DNA of 33,773 bases from Caldilineales bacterium (GTDB taxonomy: Bacteria > Chloroflexota > Anaerolineae > J102): contig JAIBAP010000061.1 of NCBI GenBank assembly GCA_019695115.1, positions 1 through 33,773 on the forward strand, written 5' to 3'. The notes beneath the pieces are model-generated. The model did not search any database and was not told the DNA's origin. It saw only the letters and a program-made list of their open reading frames with translations. Positions 1-8,345 of this stretch are shown here, piece after piece. The translations under genes were made by a program, and so were the position numbers. Position 1 is the first letter of the stretch, and each line of letters begins with the position of its first letter.

Positions 1-126
1 TCAGCCTACTTTGATGCCAGGTGTCGACTGCTCGGCCGAGCCGGCGTTTGCGCCCCTGCCTGGATTATGTGAGTTCCGCCTACTTTAACTCATCTCCCTC
101 TCTTCGGGAAACTTTGACGCCCACCC

Positions 127-1029
127 GTGGCGGCATTGTCTTTCGCCGGCTCCGGCGAGGATATCCTGGCAGCTTACTGCCTATCCGGCTCTATCGTGCG
201 ATGGCAGTTGGGCGACAATCAGCGTCTGGTGGATGCTCTGAATGTCGAGCCTTTTGGCTGTTCGTCGGTAGCGTTCGACCAGGCAGGAAAACTGGCGGCG
301 GTAGGCGGCGGCAGCATTCCGCCTACACAGGCGGCCGGTTATGCGGTGAGCTTCAAGGGAGGACGGCTATGGGACCTGGAGCAACGAAAACTCAAATTCA
401 AGTCAAGGGATTTATCCCTTGTAGATGTACTAATCAGCCCCGATGGCAAATGGTATGTCGAGGTGACGCAGGCAGGTCCAGATGTCTACGAAACAAGCAT
501 GGGGGATGACCTGGTGTATGGTTATGTCTGGATGGGGGAACCATGGACTGCTGCCGGCATCGATTCGACCGGCGAATGGGTGGCCTATGCCTCGGCTGAC
601 GGTAGGATTGATATCGAGCCAACCACATCAAGCCGGGGAAGAGAGGGGCGTGGGGGGATTCTCGGTCTGGACAGAGCAGAACCGACCCTCGACATCGCCT
701 TCGATCCCTTTCATCGTTATGTTGCCACTGTTACGACGAACACTTTCGCGCTGTGGGAACTCCGCAATTGGGATAGCCTTGTTCTGGAGCAGGCGCTCGC
801 AAACCCGACATCTCTTGGTGACGTGACCTTCAGCCCAGATGGAAAGCTACTGGCCGTGGCGACGGCAGCTGGCTGGCAGATCTGGTCGGTCAAGGATAGG
901 CAATTGCTGCTGGAGAACCCGCAGGCGACGTACGCTCTCGCCTTCAGCCCCGACGGACGCCTTTTTGCCTGGGGAGACGCCAACGGAGTAGTGCACATCT
1001 GGGGAGCGCCTGACCAGGGGGCATCATGA
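127..1029 (+). CDS. WD40-type beta-propeller protein, possibly 5'-truncated
   Basis: The 300-residue product is built from about seven WD40-like repeats. Each has the pattern FSPDG..LA......I.IW, clearest at residues 230-295 (TFSPDGKLLAV, AFSPDGRLFAW). Such propellers are protein-binding scaffolds; no catalytic domain is visible. The first possible start after an in-frame stop at 115-117 is the GTG at 127. It has no Shine-Dalgarno sequence and lands directly in a repeat, so there is no signal peptide or leading domain as is usual in this family. The upstream 126 bases have stops in all forward frames, so the front of the gene may be lost or frameshifted. Its end overlaps the next gene by four bases (ATGA), implying coupled translation. 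Base composition is less GC-rich than in the housekeeping genes downstream. Confidence 0.7.
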   Translation: MAALSFAGSGEDILAAYCLSGSIVRWQLGDNQRLVDALNVEPFGCSSVAFDQAGKLAAVGGGSIPPTQAAGYAVSFKGGRLWDLEQRKLKFKSRDLSLVDVLISPDGKWYVEVTQAGPDVYETSMGDDLVYGYVWMGEPWTAAGIDSTGEWVAYASADGRIDIEPTTSSRGREGRGGILGLDRAEPTLDIAFDPFHRYVATVTTNTFALWELRNWDSLVLEQALANPTSLGDVTFSPDGKLLAVATAAGWQIWSVKDRQLLLENPQATYALAFSPDGRLFAWGDANGVVHIWGAPDQGAS

Positions 1030-1904
1030 TCCTGCGCCGAATCCTTATTCTTGTCATCTCGATCTTCATAGCGGTGGGGATTGCATGGCTGGGCTGGCGG
1101 CTCCGCATCGACTGGCTTCGTCCTGAGCGGAGCGCTTATTCGATGGAGTTGGTTCCGGGCCTTCATTACAGGCGCGAAGCGCGCTCCTCGCCTCGACCAC
1201 TGCTCATTCACATCCTAACCGTCGACCTCCACCAGCCCGGCCTCGGAGTGCTGGTAACGCCTGGGAATCGGACAGAAAGAGGCGAAATCAGTGCACGCAC
1301 CACCTCAGCTTTTGCAAGAGAGTTCGGGGTACAGGTTGCCATCAATGGCAGCTTTTTCGAGCCATTTCATGCCGGGGCCTGGCCCTGGGACTATTACCCG
1401 CACAGCGGTGATCCCGTCGATGTCACGGGGCTGGCGATTTCCGATGGCCGCATCTATTCGTCAGCTGACAACAAACACCCAGTCCTGTGCATCGTCGGTG
1501 ATCGTTTTACACTGGGGAGTCTCCAATGCCCCCCTGCCACGACAGAAGCGCTTGCCGGCGACCGTGTCTTGGTGCAGGCGGGCAAGTTGAGCTACAGCGA
1601 ACGGGCCCCCGCCCTTCATCCGAGAACCATGGTGGCCCTGGCGCCAAATGGCAATACCTTGTGGTTGGTCATTGTTGATGGACGACAGACTGGCTATAGC
1701 GAAGGTGTTACGCTGACCGAACTGGCTGAAATCGCCCTGGAACTCGGGGCTGACTCAGCCATGTCGCTCGATGGTGGCGGCTCAAGTACACTCGTCGCCG
1801 CGATCCATGGAGAGGTCCGGGTTTTGAATTCACCTATCCACCAGGATATCCCGATGTTCGAAAGACCGGTCGCAAACCATTTGGGCGTCTATGTTTCAGA
1901 CTAG
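1026..1904 (+). CDS. Phosphodiester glycosidase family protein (NAGPA domain), membrane-anchored
   Basis: The 292-residue protein begins with a hydrophobic segment (about residues 5-25) behind two arginines, so it is probably an anchored extracytoplasmic protein. The rest matches the NAGPA/DUF2233 fold: NGSFF near residue 108, a GLAISDGRIYS strand, HPRTMVAL, and the hallmark DGGGSS at 249-254 followed by TLV. Family members hydrolyse phosphodiester-linked sugars, such as GlcNAc-1-phosphodiester caps, or act on exopolysaccharide. The bacterial substrate is not predictable here. The ATG overlaps the TGA of the WD40 gene, so the two are probably one transcription unit. The family call is secure; the substrate is unknown. 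Confidence 0.88.
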   Translation: MILRRILILVISIFIAVGIAWLGWRLRIDWLRPERSAYSMELVPGLHYRREARSSPRPLLIHILTVDLHQPGLGVLVTPGNRTERGEISARTTSAFAREFGVQVAINGSFFEPFHAGAWPWDYYPHSGDPVDVTGLAISDGRIYSSADNKHPVLCIVGDRFTLGSLQCPPATTEALAGDRVLVQAGKLSYSERAPALHPRTMVALAPNGNTLWLVIVDGRQTGYSEGVTLTELAEIALELGADSAMSLDGGGSSTLVAAIHGEVRVLNSPIHQDIPMFERPVANHLGVYVSD

Positions 1905-1931
1905 CGATCATCCTTCGACTTCGCTCACAGC

Positions 1932-1967
1932 CTGCCCTGAACCAAGTGAAGAAACAAGTCAGGGCAG
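1932..1967. repeat. Inverted repeat downstream of the glycosidase gene
   Basis: CTGCCCTGA at 1932-1940 pairs perfectly with TCAGGGCAG at 1959-1967 around an 18-base loop. No T-run follows, so it is not a convincing intrinsic terminator. It could be part of a dispersed repeat. Confidence 0.5.
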
Positions 1968-1983
1968 CACGGCCGCGGCGGCC

Positions 1984-2061
1984 AATGGCAACGAGACCGG
2001 CAAGCTGCTATACAAGCCCTGGGGCGAGAGCCGCTACAGCAGCGGCAGCACGCCCACCACC
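1984..2061 (+). pseudogene. Fragment of an Rhs/YD-repeat protein (core region)
   Basis: The frame through 1984-2061 encodes about 26 residues ending KLLYKPWGESRYSSGSTPTT. This closely resembles the conserved stretch just before the Rhs-associated core (pattern LYKPWGE.RY.SG..PT). The reading does not continue into Rhs sequence on either side: upstream is the repeat at 1932-1967, and downstream is unrelated sequence leading to the ABC-F promoter. I read it as a short fossil of a large Rhs/polymorphic-toxin-type gene. No start, signal or toxin domain remains. Confidence 0.6.
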
Positions 2062-2142
2062 CTCTCACACGGGCGTGCTCATCTCGCGGCGAACATGGGG
2101 GATAGAATGGGGCTGTTTCTGGCGGTCATTTTGGCGGACAAT

Positions 2143-2150
2143 GATATAAT
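2143..2150 (+). promoter_or_regulatory. Extended -10 promoter candidate for the ABC-F gene
   Basis: TATAAT at 2145-2150 is preceded by TG and one base, giving an extended -10 element. No good -35 box lies at the right distance. Transcription would start near 2157, about 45 bases before the ABC-F start codon. Confidence 0.45.
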
Positions 2151-2200
2151 GGCCCTGCGCCCCATTCATCACTCAGGAAGGCGCGGCAGCTCGCTCCCAC

Positions 2201-4171
2201 ATGTCCCTCCTCACCGCTCACCGCCTGGCCATGTCCTACGGCCCCCTCGATGTCTTCGAGGGGGTCGATCTTGCTGTGGCCAACGGCGACCGCATCGGTT
2301 TGGTCGGCCCCAATGGCGAGGGCAAAACCACCCTCCTCCGCATCCTGGCCGGGCAACTCCAGCCCACGGCCGGGGCCGTCCACCGCCGCCGGGGCCTGCG
2401 CATCGGCTACCTGCCCCAGGACCCGCCCCCGCCCGGCGACAAAACCCTGTGGGACGACCTGCTCGAAGTCTTCGCCGGCTTGCGGGCCGAAGAAGCCGCC
2501 CTGCGCGACCTGGAGGCGCAGATGGCCGACCCCGACCACGGCGAGGCGGCCCTGGCCCTCTATGCCGAACGCCAGCATCGCTTCGAGTTGGCCGGCGGCT
2601 ACGACTATCCCCTGCGCATCCAGCAGACGCTCACCGGGCTGGGCTTCCGGCCCGACCAGTTCGACCTGCCCCTCAACTTCCTCAGCGGCGGCCAACGCAC
2701 CCGCGGCCTCCTGGCCCGGCTGCTGCTGGAAAAACCCGACCTGCTCCTGCTCGACGAACCCACCAACCACCTCGACCTCAATGCCGTCGAATGGCTGGAG
2801 GACGCCCTCCTGGGCTGGGAAGGCGCCATGATCCTGGTCGCACACGACCGCTATTTTCTGGATCGGGTGGCCACCAAGACCTGGGAGATGGCCTGGGGCG
2901 AATTGACGGCCTACCGCGGCAACTACAGCCATTACGTCATCCAGCGTGAAGATCGGCTGGAACGGCTGCGCAAAGATTACGAGGCGCAGCAGGAATTCAT
3001 CGCCAAAGAAGAGGACTACATCCGCCGCAACCTGGCCGGGCAGAACACCCGCCAGGCCCAGGGCCGGCGCACCCGGCTGGAACGCCTGCTGGCGGCCGAC
3101 CGGCTGGCTGCGCCCCGCCATCGACATCGCCTCAACCTGGCCTTCCAGAATCGGCTGCGCAGCGGCACGCTGGTGCTGGCCACCTCCGGCCTGGTGGCCG
3201 GCTATCACGCCCGGCCCACACCGGTGAGCAGCATGGATCGATCGGGCGGCATCGCCTACACTGGCAACGGCCCCATCCAGCCCGAAGACACGGTGCTGTT
3301 CTCGGCCGAGGATGTGCTGCTGAAGCGCGGCGAGCGTGTGGGCGTCATCGGCCCCAACGGCGCCGGCAAGACGACCTTCGTCAGGACGCTGCTGGGGCAG
3401 ATCCCGCCCCTGGCCGGAGAACTGCGGCTGGGCGCCAGCCTGCGGCCCGGCTATCTGGCCCAGGTGCAGGCCGCCCTCAAACCAGAGTGGACGGCGCTCG
3501 ATGCCTTGACCGACGCCGACCCCCGCCTCCTCCCCGCCGAGGCGCGGCACATCCTCGCCCGCTATCTCTTCACCGACGACGATGTCTTCAAAACCGTGGA
3601 CACACTCAGCGGTGGGCAGCGCAGCCGCCTGGCCCTGGCCCGCCTCAGCCGCCAGCAGGCCAACTTCCTGGTGTTGGACGAACCGACCAACCACCTGGAT
3701 ATCGAGTCGCAGGAAGTGCTGGAGGCGATGCTGGCCGAGTTCAACGGCACGGTGCTGCTGGTCTCGCACGACCGCTATCTGATCGACGCCATCGCCACCC
3801 AGGTGTGGGCCATCCAGGGCGGGCGGATGCGGGCCTACGAGGGCAATTACTCGTCCTATCTGGCCGCCCGCGCCGCCGAAGCGGCGCAGCAGTCGTCAGC
3901 CGAGGTCGCCCGCACCGAATCGCAACAGCAGCGCGAACGCTCGCGCGAGGAGCGGCGCAAACGGCGGGAAGATGAAAAACGCCAGGCCGAGGCCGCCGCG
4001 GTCGAATCCGAGATCGAAACCCTGGAAAACCAACTGGCCGAGATCGGCGAGGCCCTGGCCCGCGCCAGCCATGCCCAACGCCTGGGCGAGGTACAGGCCC
4101 TGGGCGAGCGCTACGTCGATGTCGAGCAGCAACTTCACCAGCTGCTTGAAAGCTGGGCCGAAATGGCCTGA
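2201..4171 (+). CDS. ABC-F family ATPase (ribosome-associated type)
   Basis: The 656-residue protein has two complete ATP-binding cassettes and no membrane segments, the hallmark of ABC-F proteins that act on the ribosomal E site. Cassette 1 has GPNGEGKTT at 36-44, LSGGQRT near 161 and LLLLDEPTNHLD near 180. Cassette 2 has GPNGAGKTT at 384-392, LSGGQRSR at 469 and LVLDEPTNHLD at 490. Both signatures are intact. The inter-cassette linker includes charged helices (about 240-300). The last ~90 residues are a charged, probably coiled-coil tail like that of Uup-type members. Length is normal for the family. Assignment to a resistance or a translation-factor subgroup cannot be made from motifs alone. 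Confidence 0.93.
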   Translation: MSLLTAHRLAMSYGPLDVFEGVDLAVANGDRIGLVGPNGEGKTTLLRILAGQLQPTAGAVHRRRGLRIGYLPQDPPPPGDKTLWDDLLEVFAGLRAEEAALRDLEAQMADPDHGEAALALYAERQHRFELAGGYDYPLRIQQTLTGLGFRPDQFDLPLNFLSGGQRTRGLLARLLLEKPDLLLLDEPTNHLDLNAVEWLEDALLGWEGAMILVAHDRYFLDRVATKTWEMAWGELTAYRGNYSHYVIQREDRLERLRKDYEAQQEFIAKEEDYIRRNLAGQNTRQAQGRRTRLERLLAADRLAAPRHRHRLNLAFQNRLRSGTLVLATSGLVAGYHARPTPVSSMDRSGGIAYTGNGPIQPEDTVLFSAEDVLLKRGERVGVIGPNGAGKTTFVRTLLGQIPPLAGELRLGASLRPGYLAQVQAALKPEWTALDALTDADPRLLPAEARHILARYLFTDDDVFKTVDTLSGGQRSRLALARLSRQQANFLVLDEPTNHLDIESQEVLEAMLAEFNGTVLLVSHDRYLIDAIATQVWAIQGGRMRAYEGNYSSYLAARAAEAAQQSSAEVARTESQQQRERSREERRKRREDEKRQAEAAAVESEIETLENQLAEIGEALARASHAQRLGEVQALGERYVDVEQQLHQLLESWAEMA

Positions 4172-4196
4172 AATCAAGATCTAATACACAAAAACC

Positions 4197-4288
4197 AACA
4201 CAAAGGCACGAAGTTCACAAAGATCAACACAAAGAAGTATAATAGTATTTCCTTCGTGTTTTCTTTGTGTTCTTCGTGTCTTAGTGTT
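4197..4288. repeat. Imperfect inverted repeat (cacaaag/cacgaag words) with a promoter-like loop
   Basis: Left arm 4197-4236 consists of purine-rich words (aacacaaag, gcacgaag, cacaaag). Right arm 4249-4288 is its near reverse complement (cttcgtg, ctttgtg, cttcgtg). The central bases 4237-4248 contain TATAAT. The element occupies most of the space between the ABC-F stop and coaE and is much richer in A/T than its surroundings. Confidence 0.75.
4214..4243 (+). promoter_or_regulatory. Sigma-70-like promoter candidate for coaE, inside the inverted repeat
   Basis: TTCACA at 4214-4219 and TATAAT at 4238-4243 are separated by 18 bases. The -10 box lies in the loop of the inverted repeat, so the repeat may supply the coaE promoter. 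Confidence 0.45.
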
Positions 4289-4341
4289 GAAGTTCAAAAC
4301 TGAGAACTGTCCCCTCCTCAAAAAAACACCAAACCAAAATT

Positions 4342-4950
4342 ATGAAAGACACCCTCATCATCGGTCTGACCGGCAACATCGGCACCGGCAAGACCACCGT
4401 CCTCAAGCTGCTGCGCGCCTATGGCGCCTGCACCATCGACGCCGACGATGTCGCCCACGAGGTCATCCAACCCGGCCAACCGGCCCATGCCCAGGTCGTG
4501 GCCGCCTTCGGCCAGGAAATCTTGGATGACAGCGGCATCATCGACCGCAAACGCCTGGGCCAGATCGTCTTCAACGACCCCAACAAGCTGGCGCGGTTGG
4601 AGCACCTCATCCACCCCGCCATTATCGCCCGCATCAACGCCCTGATCGAGGCCGCCAACGAAGCGGTCGTCGTCATCGAGGCGATCAAATTGCTGGAGGC
4701 CGGGATGGCGGCCACTCTGTGCGACCAGGTCTGGGTCGTCACCTCGCCGGTCGAGCAGCAGATCGAGCGGCTGATGGCCGAGCGTGGGATGACCCGCGCC
4801 GCCGCCCTCGCCCGCCTCTCCAGCCAAAGCCCGCAATCGTTCAAAGTCAGCCAGGCCGATGTCGTCATCGATAACAGCGGTAGCCTGGCCCAACTCGAAC
4901 GACAGGTGCAGGCCGCCTGGCAACGACTGCCCTTGTTCGTCCCCGCCTGA
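4342..4950 (+). CDS. coaE: Dephospho-CoA kinase
   Basis: CoaE phosphorylates the 3'-hydroxyl of the dephospho-CoA ribose, the last step of coenzyme A synthesis, in the cytoplasm. The 202-residue protein has the P-loop GLTGNIGTGKTT at 8-19, then the family's AYGACTIDADDVAHEV segment with its Asp-Ala-Asp substrate motif. Further on are HPAI and the lid region ending RLSSQ. Length matches the family (about 200). The ATG at 4342 begins directly before the conserved first strand. It lies 170 bases after the ABC-F gene and is followed by a repeat block, so it is probably transcribed alone. Confidence 0.95.
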   Translation: MKDTLIIGLTGNIGTGKTTVLKLLRAYGACTIDADDVAHEVIQPGQPAHAQVVAAFGQEILDDSGIIDRKRLGQIVFNDPNKLARLEHLIHPAIIARINALIEAANEAVVVIEAIKLLEAGMAATLCDQVWVVTSPVEQQIERLMAERGMTRAAALARLSSQSPQSFKVSQADVVIDNSGSLAQLERQVQAAWQRLPLFVPA

Positions 4951-4966
4951 CGCTTGCCATTCACAA

Positions 4967-5160
4967 TTTGATCCGCGAAGAACGCGAAGAAACGCGAAGA
5001 AAACAAACCCTTCGCCCCCTTCGCGTCCTTCGCGGATCACCCCACTCTTCGCCCCCTTCGCGTCCTTCGCGGATCACCCAACCCCTCCGCTCCCTTCGCG
5101 TCCTTCGCGGATCACCCCACTCTTCGCCCCCTTCGCGTCCTTCGCGGATCACCCAACCCC
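4967..5160. repeat. Tandem and inverted repeat block (cttcgcg words)
   Basis: Four copies of a unit ending TCCTTCGCGGATCAC finish at 5040, 5077, 5115 and 5152, spacings of 37, 38 and 37 bases. Alternate copies match better, giving a 75-base higher-order period. The head of the block (about 4967-5003) carries CCGCGAAG, ACGCGAAG and ACGCGAAG, the reverse complement of the unit, so the block can fold as a hairpin. It fills the gap between coaE and the next gene. No coding potential is claimed. Confidence 0.85.
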
Positions 5161-5178
5161 TGATTTGTCATTCATCCC

Positions 5179-5397
5179 ATGAGCAGGCTCCAGAATCTTT
5201 GGCGCGACCACCCCAACCTCGTCTCCTTTGCCGTCCTGGCAGTGGGGATGCTGGTCATCCTCTTTTTCTCGGCCCGGCATGTGGGCTTCAGCCCCGGCCA
5301 ATGGCTGGCCCTGGCCATCGCCACCCTCGTGCTGGCGGGGCTTTGCGTCTGGATCATCAACTGGGAAAGCGGCGATGAGGAGGAAAGCGCCGGATGA
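5179..5397 (+). CDS. Small membrane protein, two transmembrane segments
   Basis: This 72-residue protein has two hydrophobic helices (about 15-31 and 42-60) and a short acidic tail (GDEEESAG). I recognise no domain. Its stop overlaps the dnaJ start by four bases (ATGA), which implies co-translation with DnaJ and supports the frame being real. A role tied to membrane protein folding would be a guess from context only. Confidence 0.7.
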   Translation: MSRLQNLWRDHPNLVSFAVLAVGMLVILFFSARHVGFSPGQWLALAIATLVLAGLCVWIINWESGDEEESAG

Positions 5398-6527
5398 GCA
5401 CGAAACGCGACTACTACGAGATCTTAGGCGTCGACCGCAAAGCCTCGGCCGAGGAGATCAAGCGCGCCTACCGCCGGCTGGCCAAGCAATACCACCCCGA
5501 TGTCTACAAGGGCGGCGACGGCGACCAGCATTTCAAGGAGATCAACGAGGCGCACGAGGTGCTCAGCGACCCCGACAAGCGCGCCGCCTATGACCGCTTC
5601 GGCCATGCCGGGGTGAGCGGGGCCGCCGGGGCCGGGCCAGGCGGGCCGGGCGCGGGCTTCCCCGACATCACCGACATCTTCACCGAGTTCTTCGGCGGCG
5701 GCTTTGGCGGCTTTGCCCGCGGCCCGCAACGCGGCCCGGTGCGCGGGGCCGACCTGCGCTACAACCTGACGATCGAGTTCGAAGAAGCCGTGATGGGGGC
5801 AGAGAAGGAGATCGAGATCACCCGCGAGGAGAGCTGCCCCCGCTGCACCGGCACAGGCGCCGAGCCGGGCACCTCGCCCATTCGCTGCCCCACCTGCAAC
5901 GGCAGCGGCGAGGTGCGCCAGCGCCAACAGACCATCCTGGGCACCTTCGTCAACGCCAGCACCTGCCCGCGCTGCCGCGGCGAGGGCGAGATCGTCACCA
6001 CCGCCTGCCAGCAGTGCAACGGCGAGCGCATCGTGGGGGTCAGCCGGCGGCTGCGGGTCAAGATTCCGCCCGGCGTCGATGACGGCACCCGCATCCGCCT
6101 GGCCAACGAAGGCGCGGCCGGGCTGCGCGGCGGGCCGAACGGCAATCTCTACGTCTTCCTCAACGTCAAGGCGCACAAATATTTCCGCCGCCAGGAGAAC
6201 GACATCCTCCTCGACCTGCCGGTGAACATCGCCCAGGCTGTGTTGGGGGCCGAACTGGAGGCGCCCACGCTGGATGGCCCCCGCTCCGTCAAAGTGCCGC
6301 CAGGCTCGCAGCCGGGCAAAGTGCTGCGGCTGAAAGGCCTGGGCGTGCCCCACCTGCGCGGCAGCGGTCGTGGCGACATGCTGTTCACCGTCCGGGTGGC
6401 CATCCCCACCCAATTGAACGACGAACAGCGGCGGCTCTTCGAGCAACTGGCCGAAAGCCTGGGCAGCGCCGCCGACAAACCCGAAGGCGGCTTCTTCGAG
6501 CGGATGAAGGACGCGTTGGGTTTGTAA
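5394..6527 (+). CDS. dnaJ: Chaperone protein DnaJ (type I Hsp40)
   Basis: DnaJ delivers unfolded clients to DnaK and stimulates its ATPase. The 377-residue protein has a J domain with HPD at 34-36 and a Gly/Phe-rich linker (about 74-115). A zinc-finger region starts at Cys148 with CPRCTGTG, CPTCNGSG, CPRCRGEG and CQQCNGER. The C-terminal client-binding domains include the strand GNLYVFLNVKAH. The fourth zinc motif ends ER rather than the usual G-x-G, but all eight cysteines are present. dnaK and grpE are not adjacent, so this may be an additional DnaJ paralogue. It overlaps the small membrane-protein gene. Confidence 0.95.
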   Translation: MSTKRDYYEILGVDRKASAEEIKRAYRRLAKQYHPDVYKGGDGDQHFKEINEAHEVLSDPDKRAAYDRFGHAGVSGAAGAGPGGPGAGFPDITDIFTEFFGGGFGGFARGPQRGPVRGADLRYNLTIEFEEAVMGAEKEIEITREESCPRCTGTGAEPGTSPIRCPTCNGSGEVRQRQQTILGTFVNASTCPRCRGEGEIVTTACQQCNGERIVGVSRRLRVKIPPGVDDGTRIRLANEGAAGLRGGPNGNLYVFLNVKAHKYFRRQENDILLDLPVNIAQAVLGAELEAPTLDGPRSVKVPPGSQPGKVLRLKGLGVPHLRGSGRGDMLFTVRVAIPTQLNDEQRRLFEQLAESLGSAADKPEGGFFERMKDALGL

Positions 6528-6530
6528 CAG

Positions 6531-6565
6531 TCAACAATCAACAATCAACAGTCAACAATCAACGG
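6531..6565. repeat. Heptanucleotide tandem repeat, TCAACAA type
   Basis: Five consecutive 7-base units: TCAACAA, TCAACAA, TCAACAG, TCAACAA, TCAACGG. The array starts three bases after the dnaJ stop codon. A near-identical array lies at 16790-16824. Confidence 0.9.
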
Positions 6566-6609
6566 CAAACGGCCCGCCCGCATCCCACCCCACCCGCATC
6601 CCGCCACCC

Positions 6610-7512
6610 ATGTCCAATCTGCTCGAACTCTACCTGCCGGTGCGTACGCGGCAAGCTGATGCCGAGGCCGTGACCGCCGCAGCCGAACTGCTGGCGCAGC
6701 ATATCCCCGGCGGGGTGGTGGTGGAACAGACCGGTTTTGGCGAATATGGCGAGACCGAGGCGGTGCAGGTGGCGATCCGGGCCTTTGTGGAGGACGACCC
6801 GGGCTGGCTGGCCCGGCTGCAAGCCCTGGCCCAGGCCCTGGCTGCCCTCCCCACCGCCGAAAGCTACGGCGAGATCGCCATCCGCCCCCTGGCCGAACGA
6901 GACTGGACCGAAGCCTGGAAACAGCACTACACGCCCCTGCGGGCAGGCGAGCGGCTGGTCATCTCGCCCACCTGGACGCAGCCGGAGACGAAACCCGGCG
7001 ACATCGTCATCCGGCTCGACCCCGGCATGGCTTTTGGCACTGGCGGCCACCCCTCCACCCGTCTCATCCTGGCCCTGCTGGAGCGCTACCTGCGCCCCGG
7101 CGACCGCGTGCTGGATGTGGGCGTCGGCTCCGGCATCCTGGCCATCGCCGCCTGCAAGTTGGGCGCGGCTGATGTGCTGGCCACCGACATCGACCCCGTG
7201 GCCGTGCGCGTGGCCGCCGAAAACGCGCGCTTGAACCAGGTCGCCGAGGCAATCCGGGTCGAGGCCGGCTCGGTCCCCGCCGCCGGCGTCTTCGACCTCA
7301 TCCTGGCCAACATCCTGGCCGATGTGGTGGCCGAGCTGCTGCTGCACGAAGACCTGGCCGAGCGTCTGGCTCCCGGCGGGGTGCTGCTCCTGGCCGGGAT
7401 CATCGACCACCGCCGGCATCTGGTCGATCTGGCGCTGGCTGCGCGCGGGCTGGGCCTGGTCGATTCGCGGCGCGACGGCGACTGGTGGGCGCTGGTTGCA
7501 CGGGAGGAATGA
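6610..7512 (+). CDS. prmA: Ribosomal protein L11 methyltransferase
   Basis: PrmA trimethylates ribosomal protein L11 using S-adenosylmethionine. The 300-residue protein has the N-terminal recognition domain with the conserved ERDWTEAWKQHY. GMAFGTGGHPST follows, then the SAM-binding loop VLDVGVGSGILA at 167-178, the acidic strand ATDIDPVAV, and NILADV from residue 234, which is diagnostic of PrmA. Length matches the family. It is followed 14 bases later by rsmE, a pairing common in many bacteria, so the two are probably co-transcribed. Confidence 0.95.
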   Translation: MSNLLELYLPVRTRQADAEAVTAAAELLAQHIPGGVVVEQTGFGEYGETEAVQVAIRAFVEDDPGWLARLQALAQALAALPTAESYGEIAIRPLAERDWTEAWKQHYTPLRAGERLVISPTWTQPETKPGDIVIRLDPGMAFGTGGHPSTRLILALLERYLRPGDRVLDVGVGSGILAIAACKLGAADVLATDIDPVAVRVAAENARLNQVAEAIRVEAGSVPAAGVFDLILANILADVVAELLLHEDLAERLAPGGVLLLAGIIDHRRHLVDLALAARGLGLVDSRRDGDWWALVAREE

Positions 7513-7526
7513 CACAAATCTGAACC

Positions 7527-8309
7527 ATGCATCGCTTCTTCGTCTCCCCCTCTTCAATTCGCGGCCAACAGGTGCGCTTTGGCCCCGACCAGGCGCACCA
7601 GATCCGCAGCGTCCTGCGTTTGCGCAGCGGCGACGAGGTGGAGGTGCTGGATGGCGAGGGCGGGCGCTACCGGGCGGGCTTGCAGTTCAGCGGCAAGAGC
7701 GAGGTGTCCGGCCAGATCGTGCTGACCCTGCCTGCGGGCGCGGAACCGGCCGGCGATCTCATCCTCTGCCAGGCCATCGCCCGCGGCGAACGTTTCGAGT
7801 GGGTGCTGCAAAAAGGCGTCGAGTTGGGCGTGACCCATTTCCAGCCCATCATCACCCGCCGCACGGTGCGCCGCTCACCGGGCGACGGCCAGCACCAACG
7901 CTGGGAGCGGATCATCCGCGAGGCGGCCGAGCAGAGCCTGCGCGGGCGGTTGCCGCAACTGCTGCCGGAGATCGGCTTCGAGCAGGCGCTGGCGCAACGG
8001 CGGGGTCTGGGCCTGATGCCCGCCACCTCGGCCGCCCGGCCCATCCGCCAGGCGCTGGGCGCGGCGGGCTGGCCCCTGACGCTGTTCATCGGCCCGGAAG
8101 GCGGCTTCGACCCGGCCGAGATCGAGGCGGCGGCGGGGGCGGGGGTCGAACTGGTGGGGCTTGGCCCGCGCGTCCTCCGCACCGAGACGGCCGCCGTCGT
8201 CTTGCTGGCGCTCGTCGCCGCCCAACTGGGCGAGATGGATCGTCCCGCCCCCTATTGGGAGGCGAACGAGGTAACATCGCGCGATTTTGCCGCGTCCAAA
8301 GAACCGTAA
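7527..8309 (+). CDS. rsmE: 16S rRNA (uracil1498-N3)-methyltransferase
   Basis: RsmE methylates N3 of U1498 in 16S rRNA and has a SPOUT (trefoil-knot) fold. The 260-residue protein starts MHRFFV as usual and has an N-terminal PUA-like domain. The region around residue 90 (GERFEWVLQKGVELGV) holds the family's conserved K-x-x-E-L-G-V. The SAM-binding knot follows: IGPEGGF near 188-194 and LGPRVLRTETA near 213-223. It lies 14 bases after prmA and probably shares its transcript. Confidence 0.95.
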   Translation: MHRFFVSPSSIRGQQVRFGPDQAHQIRSVLRLRSGDEVEVLDGEGGRYRAGLQFSGKSEVSGQIVLTLPAGAEPAGDLILCQAIARGERFEWVLQKGVELGVTHFQPIITRRTVRRSPGDGQHQRWERIIREAAEQSLRGRLPQLLPEIGFEQALAQRRGLGLMPATSAARPIRQALGAAGWPLTLFIGPEGGFDPAEIEAAAGAGVELVGLGPRVLRTETAAVVLLALVAAQLGEMDRPAPYWEANEVTSRDFAASKEP

Positions 8310-8345
8310 CCCCAAAAACGTAATCTCAAACTGGAGCCTTCGCAA

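Noticed and set aside
2126-3769. 547-codon open frame on the minus strand
   Set aside because: It lies opposite the ABC-F gene and is low-complexity; a shadow of GC-rich codon bias.
4967-5160. Possible CRISPR array
   Set aside because: Units are spaced 37-38 bases, but the intervening sequences are repeats themselves, not unique spacers, and no cas genes are present.
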